A program made the translations under genes and the position numbers. Below the pieces are notes generated by a model. The model was not told the origin of the DNA, searched no databases, and saw only the letters and a list, made by a program, of their open reading frames with translations. A stretch of 64,000 nt of DNA, from contig JASJZC010000005.1 in the NCBI GenBank assembly GCA_037178855.1, forward strand, positions 2,790,001 to 2,854,000. The letters are read 5' to 3'. Positions 33,768-46,739 of this stretch are shown here, piece after piece (positions within the stretch are counted from its first letter, which is position 1; the number at the start of each line of letters is the position of its first letter). The DNA comes from Oscheius sp. JU75 (taxonomy: Eukaryota; Nematoda; Chromadorea; Rhabditida; Rhabditidae).

Positions 33768-34857
33768 TGAAAAAGAGACGTGAGCGAGTGAGAGGAGAAG
33801 AGAAAAACGTCATTGCGGTCATCGTAATCAACAAACGTATATCTAATCTTGGCACCGGGTCAAGACTTGTTTACATACACACGTATAAACTGACTGTCTT
33901 GGACAGATCCTCTGGAACAAAGAGACGGGAAGAGTGACTCTTGATGGTCGCGCTTAGTCTTTTATACGGAACGCAGGGCGACATATTATGAAAAGAGGCT
34001 TGACCCGACGTGAGTTGTGCAATGTTAAATGGAGGTTGAAGGAAACAGAAATGAGTCTGGAAAGGAATCCTAAGAGAATATAAACAAGAGAAGAATTTGA
34101 CCAACTGGAACAGTTCGAATGGCCATTTCGCCCAACTTTAGCGTGTAAGCTAACAACAACTGGTTGAGCTATCGTCTCGATCTCTATACGGAAACTGAAC
34201 CCAAATTAACCTACCATTGGGAAAAATCCGTGGAATCTCCCGCCTCAACTTCTCTACTCTCAATTACACCGGTTTTGACCCACATAACGTGGCAGATTGA
34301 CCTCGGTTTGATTTGTTGAGTAAGTTACAAAACAGAAGCTCTCTATGCTTTCTTCTTTCTCACCTTGAAGAGCCTGAAAATTTGGGGAAAATGGACGTGA
34401 AGAGATGTTTTGTTGAAGCGGAACTCGTGTCTAGTTTTATTGTTGCCTGATCAAAAGTCACAACCATTGTTTCTGTTTCGGACGAATTTCTCTTCTGAAT
34501 AGGATCCTGGTCAGCCTTTCGGAATCTGCTTTTCGGGAATGTATGAACTCACAGGTTGTCAGGTGCCTCTGTCTTTCGGAATATTGGTCCAGACTCTGAG
34601 CAAGCTCGTCGACTACCGTAGAAGACCATCTCTCATGTTCGTCCAGTCCAAGACTGATCCGATTTCCACATCAATCTTTCCATCGTCCAAGAATCACAAC
34701 GTTTCTGCCTAGGAGAACTTCCAGACTATGCGATCAATCTGGTCAAGACTGACATCCGACGCTTAGAAACTCGCTTCATCTCCCTGTTTTATACTTTCTC
34801 TTGATTTTTGAATGAACGTTCGAGCCTCTTCCTTATCGAAGACAAAGAATAATGAAT
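33768..34857. other. intergenic region
   Basis: About 1.1 kb between the calcium-pump upstream exon and the Ala/Glu/Pro/Ser gene. It probably holds the pump's distal promoter. No gene, RNA or repeat could be supported. Confidence 0.45.
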
Positions 34858-34932
34858 AAAGCTGTAACATTTTATACATGCACACCGTCATTTGTACAAG
34901 TCTTTCTGAACAAGAGAGAGAATTCAGAAGAT

Positions 34933-37460
34933 TTAGCTGGCAGCAGCCGGCTCAGGTTGAGCGGGAATGTCTGCAGCGACGGCGGCGGCTGTATCTACAG
35001 GAGCAGATTCTTCGTGCTTGGCCTCCAGATCGGCCACTTGCACTTCGGGATTGACTTCGGGAGCGGGAGCAGCCTCCTCAGCCTTCTCTTCAGCAGGCGT
35101 TTCTGTCACGGGAGCCTCTTCGGGTTTTGGTTCCTCGGCAGCGGGAGCCTAAAAGAAAGGGCATATGAGATATTTGAAAGGCTTGATACCTCAGCAGGAG
35201 CGCTTTCAGCTGGGGCAGATTCACTGGATTCAGTCGGGGCTGGGGCAGACTCTTCTGGGGCAGGAGCGGATTCGGTAGCTGGCTCAGCTGGAGCGGCCTC
35301 TTCTTTGGCTGACTCTGCGGATTCCGGTTGGGCTGGAGCAGACGACTGTTCCTGGGCAGGCTCGGCTGCTGGAGCGGCTACTGAAATGAGTTCGTTATTG
35401 AATGCGACTGTAAGGATCAGATGCCACACACTCTACGGCGACAACAAAGGTAGAGATCTTGTAAAGAGAAGGGATAGCGTTCAAAAAGGGGTTATCTATC
35501 AAGAGAATCACCTGTCCGCCTGATGCGGATCTGAACTTTGGGCCGTTTTATAACTATCACGGGACCTTCGTCTTCTTCTTCACTATCTAAGGTTATCGAC
35601 TAGTTTGGTAATTTGAGCTTCTTTCCTAGAGTGACTGTTCAAGATGACTCACCCTCTTCAGTCTTCTTCTGCTTCTTCCTTCTTTTGGTGGGGTCTTCCG
35701 GGTCCTCCTCGTACTCACTCTCGCTACCGGCCTGAACGAGTTTTTATTTCAAACTAGTCTGTATCAACCTTCTCTTCAGCTGGATCTGGAGCAGATTCAG
35801 TGACTGAAGCCTCTTGCTTAGTCTCTTCGACAGGGGCCTCGGCAGCTGGAGCCTGAAAATGTCAACATAAGATAAGCTCATAGAAGAATGAGGTTAGTAA
35901 CGCACTGGTATCTCCTCAGTCGACTGTGTTAATTAGCAGATGCAGAAGACTAGAATGGTAAGTGTGCACTAGTGTTTTGTGACTTTCGGTTTATTAGAGA
36001 CAACGCATGAAAACAACCCTTCTAGTAGTGCCTAGTTGTGAGATTACAGTAAGGAGCAGCGGAACCCGAAGAACGTTGGACCCACCTCAGAGGCTGGCTC
36101 TGAAGACTCTGGAGCAGACTCGGCTGGGGCCGGATCTTCTGTGGCGGGAGCGGATTCGGCGGGAGCCTGAACTTGCTATAAGTATCACTTTAATGGACTC
36201 TCTACCTCAGAGACAGGAGCTGACTCTTCCTTAGCTGGCTCAGATGCTTCTGGTGCAGATTCGGCGGGAGCCTTCTCGGACGACTCAGCTGGTGCGGATT
36301 CTTGAGCTGGCTCGGCAGAAGGTTCTGGAGCAGGAGCAGATTCCTCCTGAGCAGGTTCAGCTGGGGCAGACTCGGAAGACTCGGCAGGAGCAGCAGCTGG
36401 TTCCTCAGAAGTCGGGGGAGCCTCTTGTGTCTGTTCAGCAGCTGGCTCTGGGACTGATTCGGGAGCGGAAGTTTCAGTAGTCTCAGAGGGAACAAACTCA
36501 GCTGGGGCAGCCTATAAATCCGGTTTACTCGGTCTATTTTCTGACTGTACCTCAGTCGACTCAGATTCTTCTTGAGCAGGAGCAGACTCGGCAGGAGCGG
36601 ATTCAGCAGCTGGAGCAGATGCCTCGGGAGCAGATTCGGCAGCTGGCTCCGAAGATTCGGGAGCAGATTCGGTGACTGGAGCCTCAACCTTCTCTACTGT
36701 CTCTTCAGCAGAAGCTTCAGGAGCTGGCTCTGAGGACTCGGCGGGAGCAGCCTCTGGGGCAGACTCGGCAGCTGGGGCTTCAGCCTGAACATATACTGGT
36801 TTTGAAGGGAAAACTGTACTCACCTGTGCAGCTGGCTCCTCGGAAGCCGGAGCAGCTTCTTGCGAAGCTTCAGCAGCCGGTTCAGGCACAGACTCGGGAG
36901 CGGAGGTCTCAGTAGTCTCTGAGGGAACAAATTCAGCGACGGGTTCCTCTGGCTTGGACTCGGCGGCAGCTTCAGGAGCGGCCTCAGCGGCAGGCTATAA
37001 AAGCTTTGAATTTTCAAATTGGATTGGACTGTACCTCTGCTGGGGTGGCTTCGACAGCGGATGGCTCAGCAGACTCGGATGCAGACTAAACTTATGCGTA
37101 GATTCTAGTAGGCTCACAAGTTTACCTCGGTAGGAGCTGGCTCGGAAGCATCGACAACCTCTGGAGTAGCCTCAGGAGCTGACTCGCCAGGAGCAGCTAC
37201 GGATTCCGGAGCGACAGTCTCAGTTGTCTCTGAGGGAGCAGCCTGGAAAGGTTAAAAATTGGACAGATGCAAAAACAGTACCTCAGCAGGGACATCCGAT
37301 GTGGGAGCTGGCTCGTCAGCCGGAGCTTCGGCAGGGGGAGCGGTCTGAAAAGAAGATATTCTCCACGAAATAGGACCAGGAATGGAAAAGGATCGCGCGT
37401 GAAAACCGCGCTACCCACCTCCTCAGCCTGAGGAACGTCAGCTGGAGCTTGCTCAGACAT
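34933..37460 (-). CDS. low-complexity Ala/Glu/Pro/Ser-rich acidic protein
   Basis: The start ATG at 37460 gives MSEQAPADVPQAEE. Nearly every exon then encodes variations on SAPAEESAPAP, with blocks such as APAAESAPEAAPAESSEPA and AAPSETTETVAPES. Introns of about 30-50 nt separate ten or more exons, and many exons end in the same phase with near-identical border sequences (TCAGC...GAGG), as if exons had been duplicated. One atypical block is charged and basic: EYEEDPEDPTKRRKKQKKTE followed by SEEEDEGPVIVIKRPKVQIR, possibly a nuclear or microtubule-binding segment. The end is PAQPEPAAAS at 34933. The chain should be disordered and very acidic. I do not recognise an orthologue; cytoskeletal spacer or filament-tail-like roles are possible but unproven. 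Confidence 0.65.
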
Positions 37461-40317
37461 CTTTTTTCAATGAAGGGTTGAACTGGAATGTGTCTTGGAT
37501 GAAAGACTGGCTCTGTAGGGGCGGGACTTGCCTTTGTACCCCTCCAGCAGGTGGGAGGAGCTTCAAGAAGAAGGAAAGAGAGAAAGGCGGAGTTCGTCAC
37601 GAGACTCACATTCCGTCCCGCCAAACTTTTTCAGCGGCGACAAGTTGAGAGGGATGGGAGCTGGCGAGGTTCGAAACTTTGGGTAGGGCTTCCTCGGTTT
37701 ATTCTAAAGAATGGTGCCCCAAAAACGGACACAACAGTCTCGCCATTCCTTCAGCTGACATTCAGGACAATACACCTTCGTGAGACACCTTTCTGGTATT
37801 CAGCCTTTTCCGCCTGGCTGAAACTTCTACTTACCCAGAAAAGACACTTCGGGGAAAGATAGGAAATGGTCAGTAGACACTCGGAAATTGGTTCACGAAA
37901 CATCATTAGGAGCCAAGTCCAATTGGGAAGGGACAAAAACTGGACACTTTGAAAGTTCTTCTCTCTTCCAGCAAGGGTTCTATTCTCAAGCTTCAGCCTC
38001 GAATACCAGCAATACCAATTATCCTGGAAATGGTCGGGATTCGGATCCTATCAGCTGGCTCACACGTGCCGATTTATCTCTGTTTGTTCCTCTTTTTCTC
38101 ACGCGCTTTATGACTCTTTTCTGGCCGGGTTACACTCTCCGAGAGTCGACTAACTGAGAAGCTCCCGGCGCCCACGAGTTTCGATGAGTAGAAAAACTGC
38201 AAACGTGTCTGGGACTGCAAGGCTCCTGTCCTGCATTGGACCCTTTATTTCGATGTCTTTGCCGAGAACCCTTAATATCTCCTGCACAGCTGACAATTCA
38301 GCACTGTCCTTCCATAGGAAAAATAAACTGTCCAGAACCACCCCATGTTCTCTCAGCTGTTCGGTACAGGAGTAAATAGTACCACGTGACCATGATGAAC
38401 GATTCAACACGTGTGTTCTCTCCCGGCAACAGCGGGCAACCCCGCACCCAGATCAAAAACAGTTGTCCCGACAGCTGATCTCTATCAGCACAAAAAGTTG
38501 TAGGCGCGAGATTGGCTGACAGCTGGACCTGCGAGCGAGCAAAACTACTGGGATCCTTGGCTATGTTTAGAAGGTTTCTAAACACACAAATAGATCGAGA
38601 GTACACGAGTTTTTGTTGTTATTCACTTTCTTTTTCGATCATATTGGTGAGAATCAACAGGTGTTTCGATACCTCTAGAGAACAGGACTGAGGGAAGCGA
38701 AAGTCAAAAGGATCTTCAACAACGGTCTCTTGTTCAGCTCAGCAGGAGCATACGGCAGCACATTCAAGACTTTTCCGGCAAGGATTGTAAGCTAAAGGCT
38801 ACCAAAATCTTCGTAGCGAAGGCCACCCTAGAACGGTCTTTCAAAAATGCGAAGACCTGCAAACCTGCACGGTACCCTTCCTGAACCTGGAAAACTTGGA
38901 CGGTACTTGACGACTGTCCGTATACCTTATCCAACTTTTCAAATGCAGTTTGTTTATAGGAAACTTTCTATTGAGGTACTACCAAACAGCCTCTTGAGAG
39001 TTGACTCATGCCATGCTACAAGTCTTCAAAGATGCTCCCGCCTTCATGAAACTCGATCAATCTTATCCGCCCTCATGTCTTTTTTGTTCTCTGTTGCGTT
39101 CTGCTTCATGACGTCGACAGTTGTTCTCCTACGCACCGCCAGCTGTCTCCAAAATCCGCTCTCGAACGCATGAAACATTAGAGTCAGTCGGTGTGTAAGA
39201 GCGGAGCAAAAACAGCTCCTTCGAGCTGATAACCCGAGTCTGTACAAGCTGCACCCGAGGTCTCCAACAATGTCAGTAGTCTATCAGTTCTTTTTAGAAA
39301 AGACCCATAAAATGTTCCATCGGATTATGGAAACTTGTCGCGTGCTGTCAGTTCCCGGCATGACGAAAAAAGCAAACTGATCGCAATTGTGAACGGTTGC
39401 AGAGGCACGTGGGGGATGGTCAATATTTGATTGAGATCAGCTGAGGCGTGAACAAATCTGCTTGAAACAATGTGGAGAGTCGATCAACTCGATCAACTCT
39501 TCTGAAGTGGTTCTACGGGATTCCCTTAGGTTCTAAGTGTCTACCTGGACTTCCAGTGAATCTATAAGAGAGTTTTAGGGAAGATAGTAACGTGTTGCTA
39601 CTGAAAGTTACAGAGTCAAAGCTTCTGGTCACAATCCCTTAGTTTTGGCAGTAGACACTTTATTCTGCAAGAACTTCTGTCTAACGTTCCTGAAAACCTC
39701 AACTGCGCCGGAATCTTCAAACGAAACCGGGACTACTGGTAAAGGTTGTAGTGCTAGAGTTTGTGTAGGCATGCTTGTTGTCAGTGGCCAGAATGAGGCG
39801 ATATCAAACACCTTCTCGCAATGATCAGTCTCATTCTAACAGACTTCACAGTCAGACAAATAGGAAGAGGCTTAATCGAGCGACTCCCGGAATGTTTCAG
39901 GCGCCGGACATCAAATATTTGGTGGAGAGTACACGTGCAGCAGCAGCCGGCGGTCATAAGACGATCAGCTGAGGGGACAGATGCCGTCAGTAAAAACACA
40001 CACAAGTTAAAAGGGACAAGGGAACCCCTGTGGTGCATTCAGCCTTTTTGATACAGTGCTGAACTTGAATCAGAAAATATTGGACCAGAGTACTTATCAG
40101 GTGACTGATCTCCTGGCGTGTTTGTTACGATCCTCCGATTCCAAATTGGCCTAACAACACACTGGGAGAAATGAAACGAGTCGGTCTATTCTTGTCGAAG
40201 ACGTGTCAGCTGATGCGATCGGGTTCAAATGATGTTCAATTTATTGCGTGTACCTCGAGAGGGCACGGATACGTCAGAGGAAACAGGAACTTACTGTTGA
40301 ACCAGCCTCAAAAAACA

Positions 40318-40373
40318 TACGAGGATCGAACCCAGATCGCTCAGATTCATAATAGAGCGCTATATATATATAC
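40318..40373 (-). other. tRNA-like fragment
   Basis: On the minus strand, GGGTTCGATCCTC resembles a T-arm with its conserved TTCGAT loop. It is preceded by AGCGCTCTATTATGAATCTGAG-like sequence that has the spacing of a D-arm end and anticodon arm (written here only as a short description). The 5' part decays into TATATATATA and the T-stem pairs poorly, so this is not a functional tRNA. It could be a tRNA pseudogene or the head of a SINE, given the repeat 50 bases away. Confidence 0.3.
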
Positions 40374-40426
40374 CAGCCGTCTACGACGGCTTCGCCGCCT
40401 CTTAGTCTTGACTTAGCATTGACAAC

Positions 40427-40640
40427 AGGCGGCTTCGCCGCTTCTCCAATAGTCTAAATTCCCAAATTTCCCCTAAAGCTGACTTGTCAACTTAGTTCTT
40501 GACATGCCATGACTTGCTAGCTTTTTTTCGCGATGACGCACGGACGGACGGACACCATTGCGCTTTAGTAGTAGAGAGATATACAGCACGTCGCAGTGCA
40601 TACGGATGGACGGACACCTTTGCTCTTTTGAGTAGAATAG
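40427..40640. repeat. dispersed repeat, copy 2, with internal duplication
   Basis: This is the diverged partner of 7379-7550 (shared words listed there). Here the 3' block is present twice: CGGACGGACGGACACC with TGCGCTTTAGTAG at about 40541-40579, and a worn version (ACGGATGGACGGACACC then TTGCTCTTTTGAGTAG) at about 40601-40639. Just upstream, GACGGCTTCGCCGCC and GGCGGCTTCGCCGC (40385-40445) form short inverted hairpins. Confidence 0.65.
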
Positions 40641-41819
40641 ACTACCATAGAAGGCTCGCACTGCAATAACAGGTTGATCCACCTGATAGTTAATAAACGT
40701 CCGGTCAGTCAATGGAAATTCGAAGCGTCTGAAGTCACAAAAGTTCAATCTGTTTCCAGCAAGAATAGCGTCTTTGCAACTGTTCCCAACCACCTGATAG
40801 TTTATCGAAAAGACGGAAGAGTTCTTCTGACTCATCTGTTTTGAAGAAACTCCCTCGTGATACAACATATGTCGAATCGAGGCTGGAAACAAGGAAAGAG
40901 GTGTCCAAAGAATGTTCTCAAGAGTGTCTACACTCGACTTTTTTTTGCGCGAATCCAGCTCAAAAGTGGCGCCGAGCCAATTGTCTTTTCCCGCGTGATG
41001 AGTACACTTTGCCTTTCAGATGACGCTTCTGCAAATAGAACTACTCGATTGGAGGTCCGATCAGCTGACCAGATCCCTTCAGTGACTGTTCGTGATTCGT
41101 CCCAAAATAGAAACGAGATGAATTGAGACTTTTTTTAACGAGGGTCAGAAGCAACTGTGTATTTTGCTCAATGGGCGAACAGGCGAAAAAGGATCCGCTT
41201 GCGCATGAGGTACGAGGAGGCACATGAGTCTGAGGGGTCAGAATTGAACCAGATAGTACTGGATCTTGTCGACCCCCTTTTAACACTGAACACGACTCTT
41301 GAAATCAATTGTCTTACCGTAGAACTGTGAACTGTGAAGCTGTCTCGATCTTTCGGATCTCTTATGGACATTATCCAGTGTATTGCTTCGTCTTGTCTAA
41401 GCTACTCTGCTCTCGTCTGTCGTCTCTTCTTCATCAGGGGCTTCTGCTCGACCAGGTTAGTTCCTGACGTTTTGGCAAGCTAATTACGTAAAGGGTTGCC
41501 TATTTGAAGAAAAAAAAAGAGTAAGAACCAGATGTTCAATCAGAACAAAAGCCCAAGGGCACTTTGTCGAAATTGCGCCCGAGATTATTCCTAATATGAC
41601 CCTCCATAGCAACCGTCGACAATGCTTCTCGTCTGCTATGCATACGCCAATTACCCGGCTTTCAAGCAACTCTCCCGTTCCTTTTTCTCTCCCATATTTA
41701 CTGACCCGTAGAGACACATTCATTACCTGCATGACTGCACTACTCCATATGTAGAGCATCGAATTTCTCTCCTCCTCCTCTCCAAATATTCGAATACAGA
41801 TGACCCTTTGACCAAGTCC

Positions 41820-44539
41820 ATGTTATGTTTCCTGTGCTGTTTCTCCGGCTCCCGTCGCCTCTGTTTTTGTCCTCGCTCCCGTGGCAGGTGGGTCTCCCTC
41901 TCTCGCTCTAATCTCGGGAATATTCAGACAGCTGTGCGTCGTTTCCACATCCGATATGACCATTGTCGAGGCTAGAAAGGGTTAGTTCGCTCGGAAGTCC
42001 GTATGGAGAATGGATACTTCCAGGCACAATGGACAGCTACAGGAAACGCCTGAAACATCCACGCCGAACCCACAGCGAGCCGCCCATCAAAACGGGGAGA
42101 GTCTTTATACGATTCTGTTCCCTGAGGGAGAAGAGACATTCCGAAAAGTGAGGACTATTTAAATGGAACAGAACACAAGGTTTACAGGAAACAGTCAAGC
42201 CGATTCCAAGTCTCAATGGTATCCATCCCGTCCTCCTTCGACCCCCGTCGCTCTGTCCGAAAGTCTCGACGTAAATGGCTGAGCCAAAAGAGAGAACAAG
42301 TGGTGAGTGTTTTTGTTTTCTTTCCCCCTCTAAAGAGGATCAGTCTAATTAAAGGACTTACCTGTGCCCCGGCTATCATTTCCATGGCAACAGGCCACCC
42401 GACCAGGTCTTTGACAAAGCCCATTTCCGGCTGGCGGAGATTGTACCTCCTGTTCAGTTGTCGTTTTGCATCTTTGGGGAAGTCCGTTCGAATATCCGTC
42501 CAGGATATTGCACACGTTCTACGGCTTCTGATTAAAATGTTATTCCCGCTCTCTTATGAAGGTCGTTGATTGGAGGGACAACTTGGCCTATCTATGACAC
42601 CTGTTGAGCTTGAGGATCTATGACTCTTGTTCCTCAGAACCTTCTACTTTCCAAAATACTTGAACACAGACACGTTCTCTCTTGGCTTCCTCCTCAATAA
42701 TTCCCATATATATTAGCTAATTCGTCAGATGTCATGGAGACGGGCTTCCTCTTGAGAAGCAATGTTCTTATCGGCACTTTTTCAGCTCTCCGCCAGCAGT
42801 GTCAGCGACGAATCCGTTCCCTCGGAACCTAGACTCGTAAGCAGTCCTCATTTTCAATCAACTCGGAACATTCAGCACCCGGAGATGGACAGAAGTGAGG
42901 ACCAGAATGGGTCACAGGAAAGAGGCTGGCTGGACGAAGACAACGTGGACACCAAAAGGTCGTTTGGTATTGAACAGTAGGAAAGTGTCAGTTTCAGTCC
43001 GAGTCGAGAAGCCGTCTTGGTCAACGGACACAGATCTAGCAGCTCCTCGTCCTTCGAACTACCGAAAGTGTTCGGGATCGAACGACTCAATCTGGAATCA
43101 CCGCCAGTCCAGCAATCGGACAAAGAACAGGACGAGTGGCATCTGAAGGACAGCTACAAGCGAGATCTAGAGCAGTATGTTAATTCGGATGCACTACCGT
43201 TAGTCTTTTTAGTGATGATCTTCTGAAAGTCTATTTGCAGATCGAATCCCTGGACAGATCCCTTCGAAGACGATCGACGGTCAAGAACAGAACAGTGGAT
43301 AGAGTCGATTACACCGGAAAGGGTTGATGACAGCGAGACGGATGATCTGCCCTCTCCTCCTCAAACAACGACCTCGAGTCCAGAAGAGAAGCCGAAAGAA
43401 CAGAAGGACGATGACGAAGAAGAAGGAACTTTTGTAGAAATTGTGGCGGTAGATCAGGAAGACGAGCCACTACTAGAGCCGAAGACGCCTTTTGAACTGA
43501 AGGGGGTCGAGGTGAGAGACTTTCTGCCCTAACTAACCATACGTTTTGAAGGCCGAGGTAGAATTTGTCTGGGAAGAGAAGGCTGTGAAGAAGGAAGAAG
43601 CAATTCATGATGTCATCATAAAACTGAACGGCGAACCGCACAAGGTAGGAATGGTATCGGGCGATGGAACTGTTTTTCAGGCAACAATCCGCCGAATGAT
43701 ACCGCTTTTGGAGGCCCAAGAGAGTTTGGACGCGCCTCCGAGTGAGATATCTGTTATTTCATCGACTGTGGAGAAAGTCAGTCTGGTTAGCCGAGCTGTT
43801 TTACCCAAACCGCCATCTATTAGGTTCAGCAGAACTACCGGAACAATCTGCAGTCGGCTCTGGAACATTCTGGCGATAGTGTCTCTCTCAAAGAGGTCGA
43901 GAGATTCTGGGAGTACCAGTACAACTCTCCGGAACAACAAAAGGTCGCCGATGAGAAGAGAAGACGCCGAGAGCTCGAGAGAATACGTGGACATACTCCA
44001 ACCCTGGAACGCGTCGTCATGTATTTCTGTCGATCTGAATAAAAAACTATAGGATTCAGGTATTACACTTCTGACAAGCGCCCATCTCTAATCACCATCT
44101 CGCCTTCCCCTGCCCCGAGTGTACGATCCGTAAGCTTCTTAATGCCATCTCTCTCGAATTGAACTCATCAGAGCTCCTCGTTTTCCGACGCTTATCGACT
44201 GTTTGACAGAAGGAGTGCCACACCGTCTCCTCGGCCTCCAAGACTCTCAAGGATGTCTTTTGAGAGCGAGGAGCTGAACATGTCAATGGAGAAGGACAAT
44301 CTGGCCGAGGAGATCACCATCGAGGTTTGTTCTGTTTCTAAAGACGGAAATTAATAGTTTAGGTGCCTCACCTGACAGTCCCAGTGAATACTGACACGAG
44401 TTTCTTCCATCTGGACGCCAACAGCTCTGACGAGGAAGACGCAGGAGGACTCGTCGAAATCCCCTCAGGTATGTTTTCAATTGCAGCTGAAAGGCCTGAC
44501 TCTGACGTACACTTGACTGCTATCAACACAGTAATCTGA
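41820..44539 (+). CDS. unknown protein with Cys-rich N-terminus and acidic, helical body
   Basis: ATG 41820 opens MLCFLCCFSGSRRLCFCPR, with seven Cys in about 20 residues beside Arg, a pattern seen in palmitoylated membrane-anchored proteins. Exons then splice in frame through RQLCVVSTSDMTIVEARKG, RRTHSEPPIKTGRVFI, DPRRSVRKSRRKWLSQKREQ and, across an intron of about 470 nt, LSASSVSDESVPSEPRL. Later parts are acidic (EEKPKEQKDDDEEEG), then EVEFVWEEKAVKKEEAIHD, a charged helix (VADEKRRRRELERIRGHTP) with LERVVMYYTSDKRPSL, and Ser/Pro-rich ends. Reading through the last possible donor, the protein ends INTVI, a possible PDZ ligand. HSEPP and RRSVRKS look like kinase or 14-3-3 sites. I do not recognise the family. 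Exon phases agree throughout, which supports one gene. Confidence 0.6.
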
Positions 44540-45106
44540 AAAGTTACCGTAGCTTAGCCCTCAACCGGTGAGCCTAATCCCGGAAGAGCGTCAGCAGGAG
44601 CTCGAAATATCTCTAGGCTTTGACGTTGGCCGATCAGCTAATCTGTTGTCTCGGACAGACAACAGAGCTACAAGACGGTGAAAAATAGCCTGTTAATGAT
44701 GGGAATGGTTATGTGGAAATCAGTTGACCTTAGTCACTACAAGTCTGTAGCATAGAACTGCAGTCCTTTCAAAACTTACAAGAAAAGCAATATTGCTCGT
44801 AGCTAACTTCACTACTAACGATTCAAAAACACATCGTACAGAAGAAAACTGTTTATGTTTGGTGACTAAGAAATGGGACAACTGCCTTTGTTTAGTAGCT
44901 CGTTTTGATCAGGTCGAGCTGATTCTGAACAAAAAGGGACGTAAAACCCTCCAAATGGGTGCTGTCACTGAGCTTCTGAACTTATTGGATGCTGTAAAGT
45001 ATCGGTTTCTTCCAGTTTTGGTGAAAGGTCCGACTTTGACGTGATCCTTCTTATGTGTTCAGTTATTGCGTAAACCGCTTACGAGTGAGTATTTCAGAAT
45101 CTGACC

Positions 45107-46739
45107 ATGGCTCTCTGGCAAGCTAAATATAAGACTGCTCGTTACTATAATAGTACAACGAAGCAAACAAAGCACGTCATTGCAGGCAAGACATCTCCCG
45201 TTCGACGTCTTTTCGTGTCTTCGCCACACCCTCGATTGCGCGTTTCTCGCGGCACCTCAACTGAAGATCTTAGCTTATCCGTTGGGCGGATGACGGATCC
45301 AGAAAAGCGGTTTCATTCGACTCTCACTCAAACAGACGAATCCATGGCAGATAGTCGTGGAGTACGCTTCTTGATGATCGACCCTTCCGCTCCCAAGTCC
45401 ACTTCGTGAGTTATCGCTATTCTTGTTGGGACCATTCAAAATTTTGTGTTTTACCAACTAGTTCTTGCCTTTTCAAGCGTTGCAAACTTTTTGAGATCGT
45501 TCCACCTTGGGAGCTGCCCTTTCGAGAATTCTTAGGGATTTCAGCTTGAAATAACTTGACCATACATATTCAGTACCCCTATGTTTTCAAAAAACAAGTG
45601 CTCCTTGGATTTCACAATGTCCAATTTCGAACAAAATTAAGTCGAATTAGCCCAGAAAGACCACAATCATGTATTTATAGTGACCCATTTTCAAATTTGA
45701 TTTATCTACTTTCAGCCCGTCGGACATGTCGAGCACCTCACTCGAAGACTTTCTTGCTTCGGACCTCCGTCCGAGCAGTTCCTCTCCCTCGAAATCCGTA
45801 CACTTCGCTCACAAAGTAAGCCATTTTGAGAAGATTTAGTTTCGCTCTAGGAGACGCAAGCTCACATCATAAGAACTGGTATACACTGATTCAGTAAAGA
45901 AGTTTTTCCAGATTGATGACGACATCGATCATCTGCCTAAACATAAGCACAATCCTCTTTTCCGCAGTCCCAAGCCTATTTTGAAGCGGATTGACACGGG
46001 AACTGCAGAGTTAGTTGGCTTTCTGAGCTGGGAAAAATGAGAACTTTCAGGTTCAGAAAAGTTATGGAACTGGCCGCTGACCGTCTTTACAAAGACATCA
46101 GAATGTTGGTTGAGGAACGGGACCGGTGTCTTCACGCCTTGGAGATACTCCCTTCTGAGAACAAAGATCTCAGTGTGGAGACTGCTGCCTACCAGACGAG
46201 CTATCGGGACAAACTGACTGAAAACAAGGGAGTTCTGGATGCTAAGATTGACCATTTCTGGAATCGAATGAAGGACATGCCTCTCACCGAGACACAGGTA
46301 AGATTGATCACGAGATGAGAATAAAGGAATTGTTTCAGTCCGCTTTTGTCTACGGGGTCGAGGATTCGAAAGCTCTGACTTTCAACATGAAAAGAAAGGT
46401 CATCCCGGCCAGATTTATCTCTGGCCAAAGTCACAATGTGAGTTGGTCTTCACCGGAAACAATGTTTGACTTTTTTCAAAAAAAATACAAAAAGTGTCAT
46501 AAACCATAAGTTTTAGATTACTCGTCGTAGCGGAAAGACCAATCTAGAAATGGCCTCGGACTACGCAAGGAAACTGGCCGATATGAGGAAGGCAATGATC
46601 CGAAGAGATTCCGACATTGTCCAAGACGACGAAAAGTGAGTTTAAGAACAAGAGATCCACTAAAAGTTATGTTCAGAAGTGTTGAGGAGATCTTGAAGCG
46701 TGTCAGTGCCTCGTTGGCCAGTCTCAAGTCAGCATAGGT
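45107..46739 (+). CDS. unknown coiled-coil protein with PP1-docking-like motif
   Basis: The start ATG at 45107 lies ten bases after TATTTCAG. The N-terminus is basic (MALWQAKYKTARYYNSTTKQ, SPVRRLFVSSPHPRLRVSR). After an intron of about 310 nt comes PSDMSSTSLEDFLASDL and SPSKSVHFAHK; K-S-V-H-F fits the [KR]-x-V-x-F docking motif for protein phosphatase 1. Then NPLFRSPKPILKRIDTG precedes a helical region (FRKVMELAADRLYKDIRMLV, DAKIDHFWNRMKDMPL). The end is MASDYARKLADMRKAMI and ILKRVSASLASLKSA. Six or so exons are involved. AATAAA follows at 46881. The family is not recognised; a cell-cycle or cytoskeletal scaffold would fit but is not shown. Confidence 0.6.

Larger units (their letters stand above)
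37461..41819. other. gene-poor stretch of 4.4 kb
   Basis: This is the longest stretch here without a supported gene. Frames of 60-140 codons occur on both strands but none has a splice-supported continuation, signal peptide or domain. It contains a tRNA-like fragment (40318-40373) and copy 2 of the dispersed repeat (40427-40640). The right-hand end (41368-41460) has a Cys/Leu frame starting MDIIQCIASSCLSYSALVC followed by a GTTAGT donor, which could be an upstream alternative exon of the next gene. Confidence 0.45.

Noticed and set aside
38150..38606. Possible small minus-strand gene in the gene-poor stretch.
   Set aside because: The frames use non-ATG starts or end without splice continuation, and no homology or signal peptide is seen.
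40380..40445. Hairpins GGCGGCTTCGCCGC as a CRISPR-like or attachment structure.
   Set aside because: Only two or three imperfect units exist, with no regular spacers; they belong to the dispersed repeat in a eukaryotic context.
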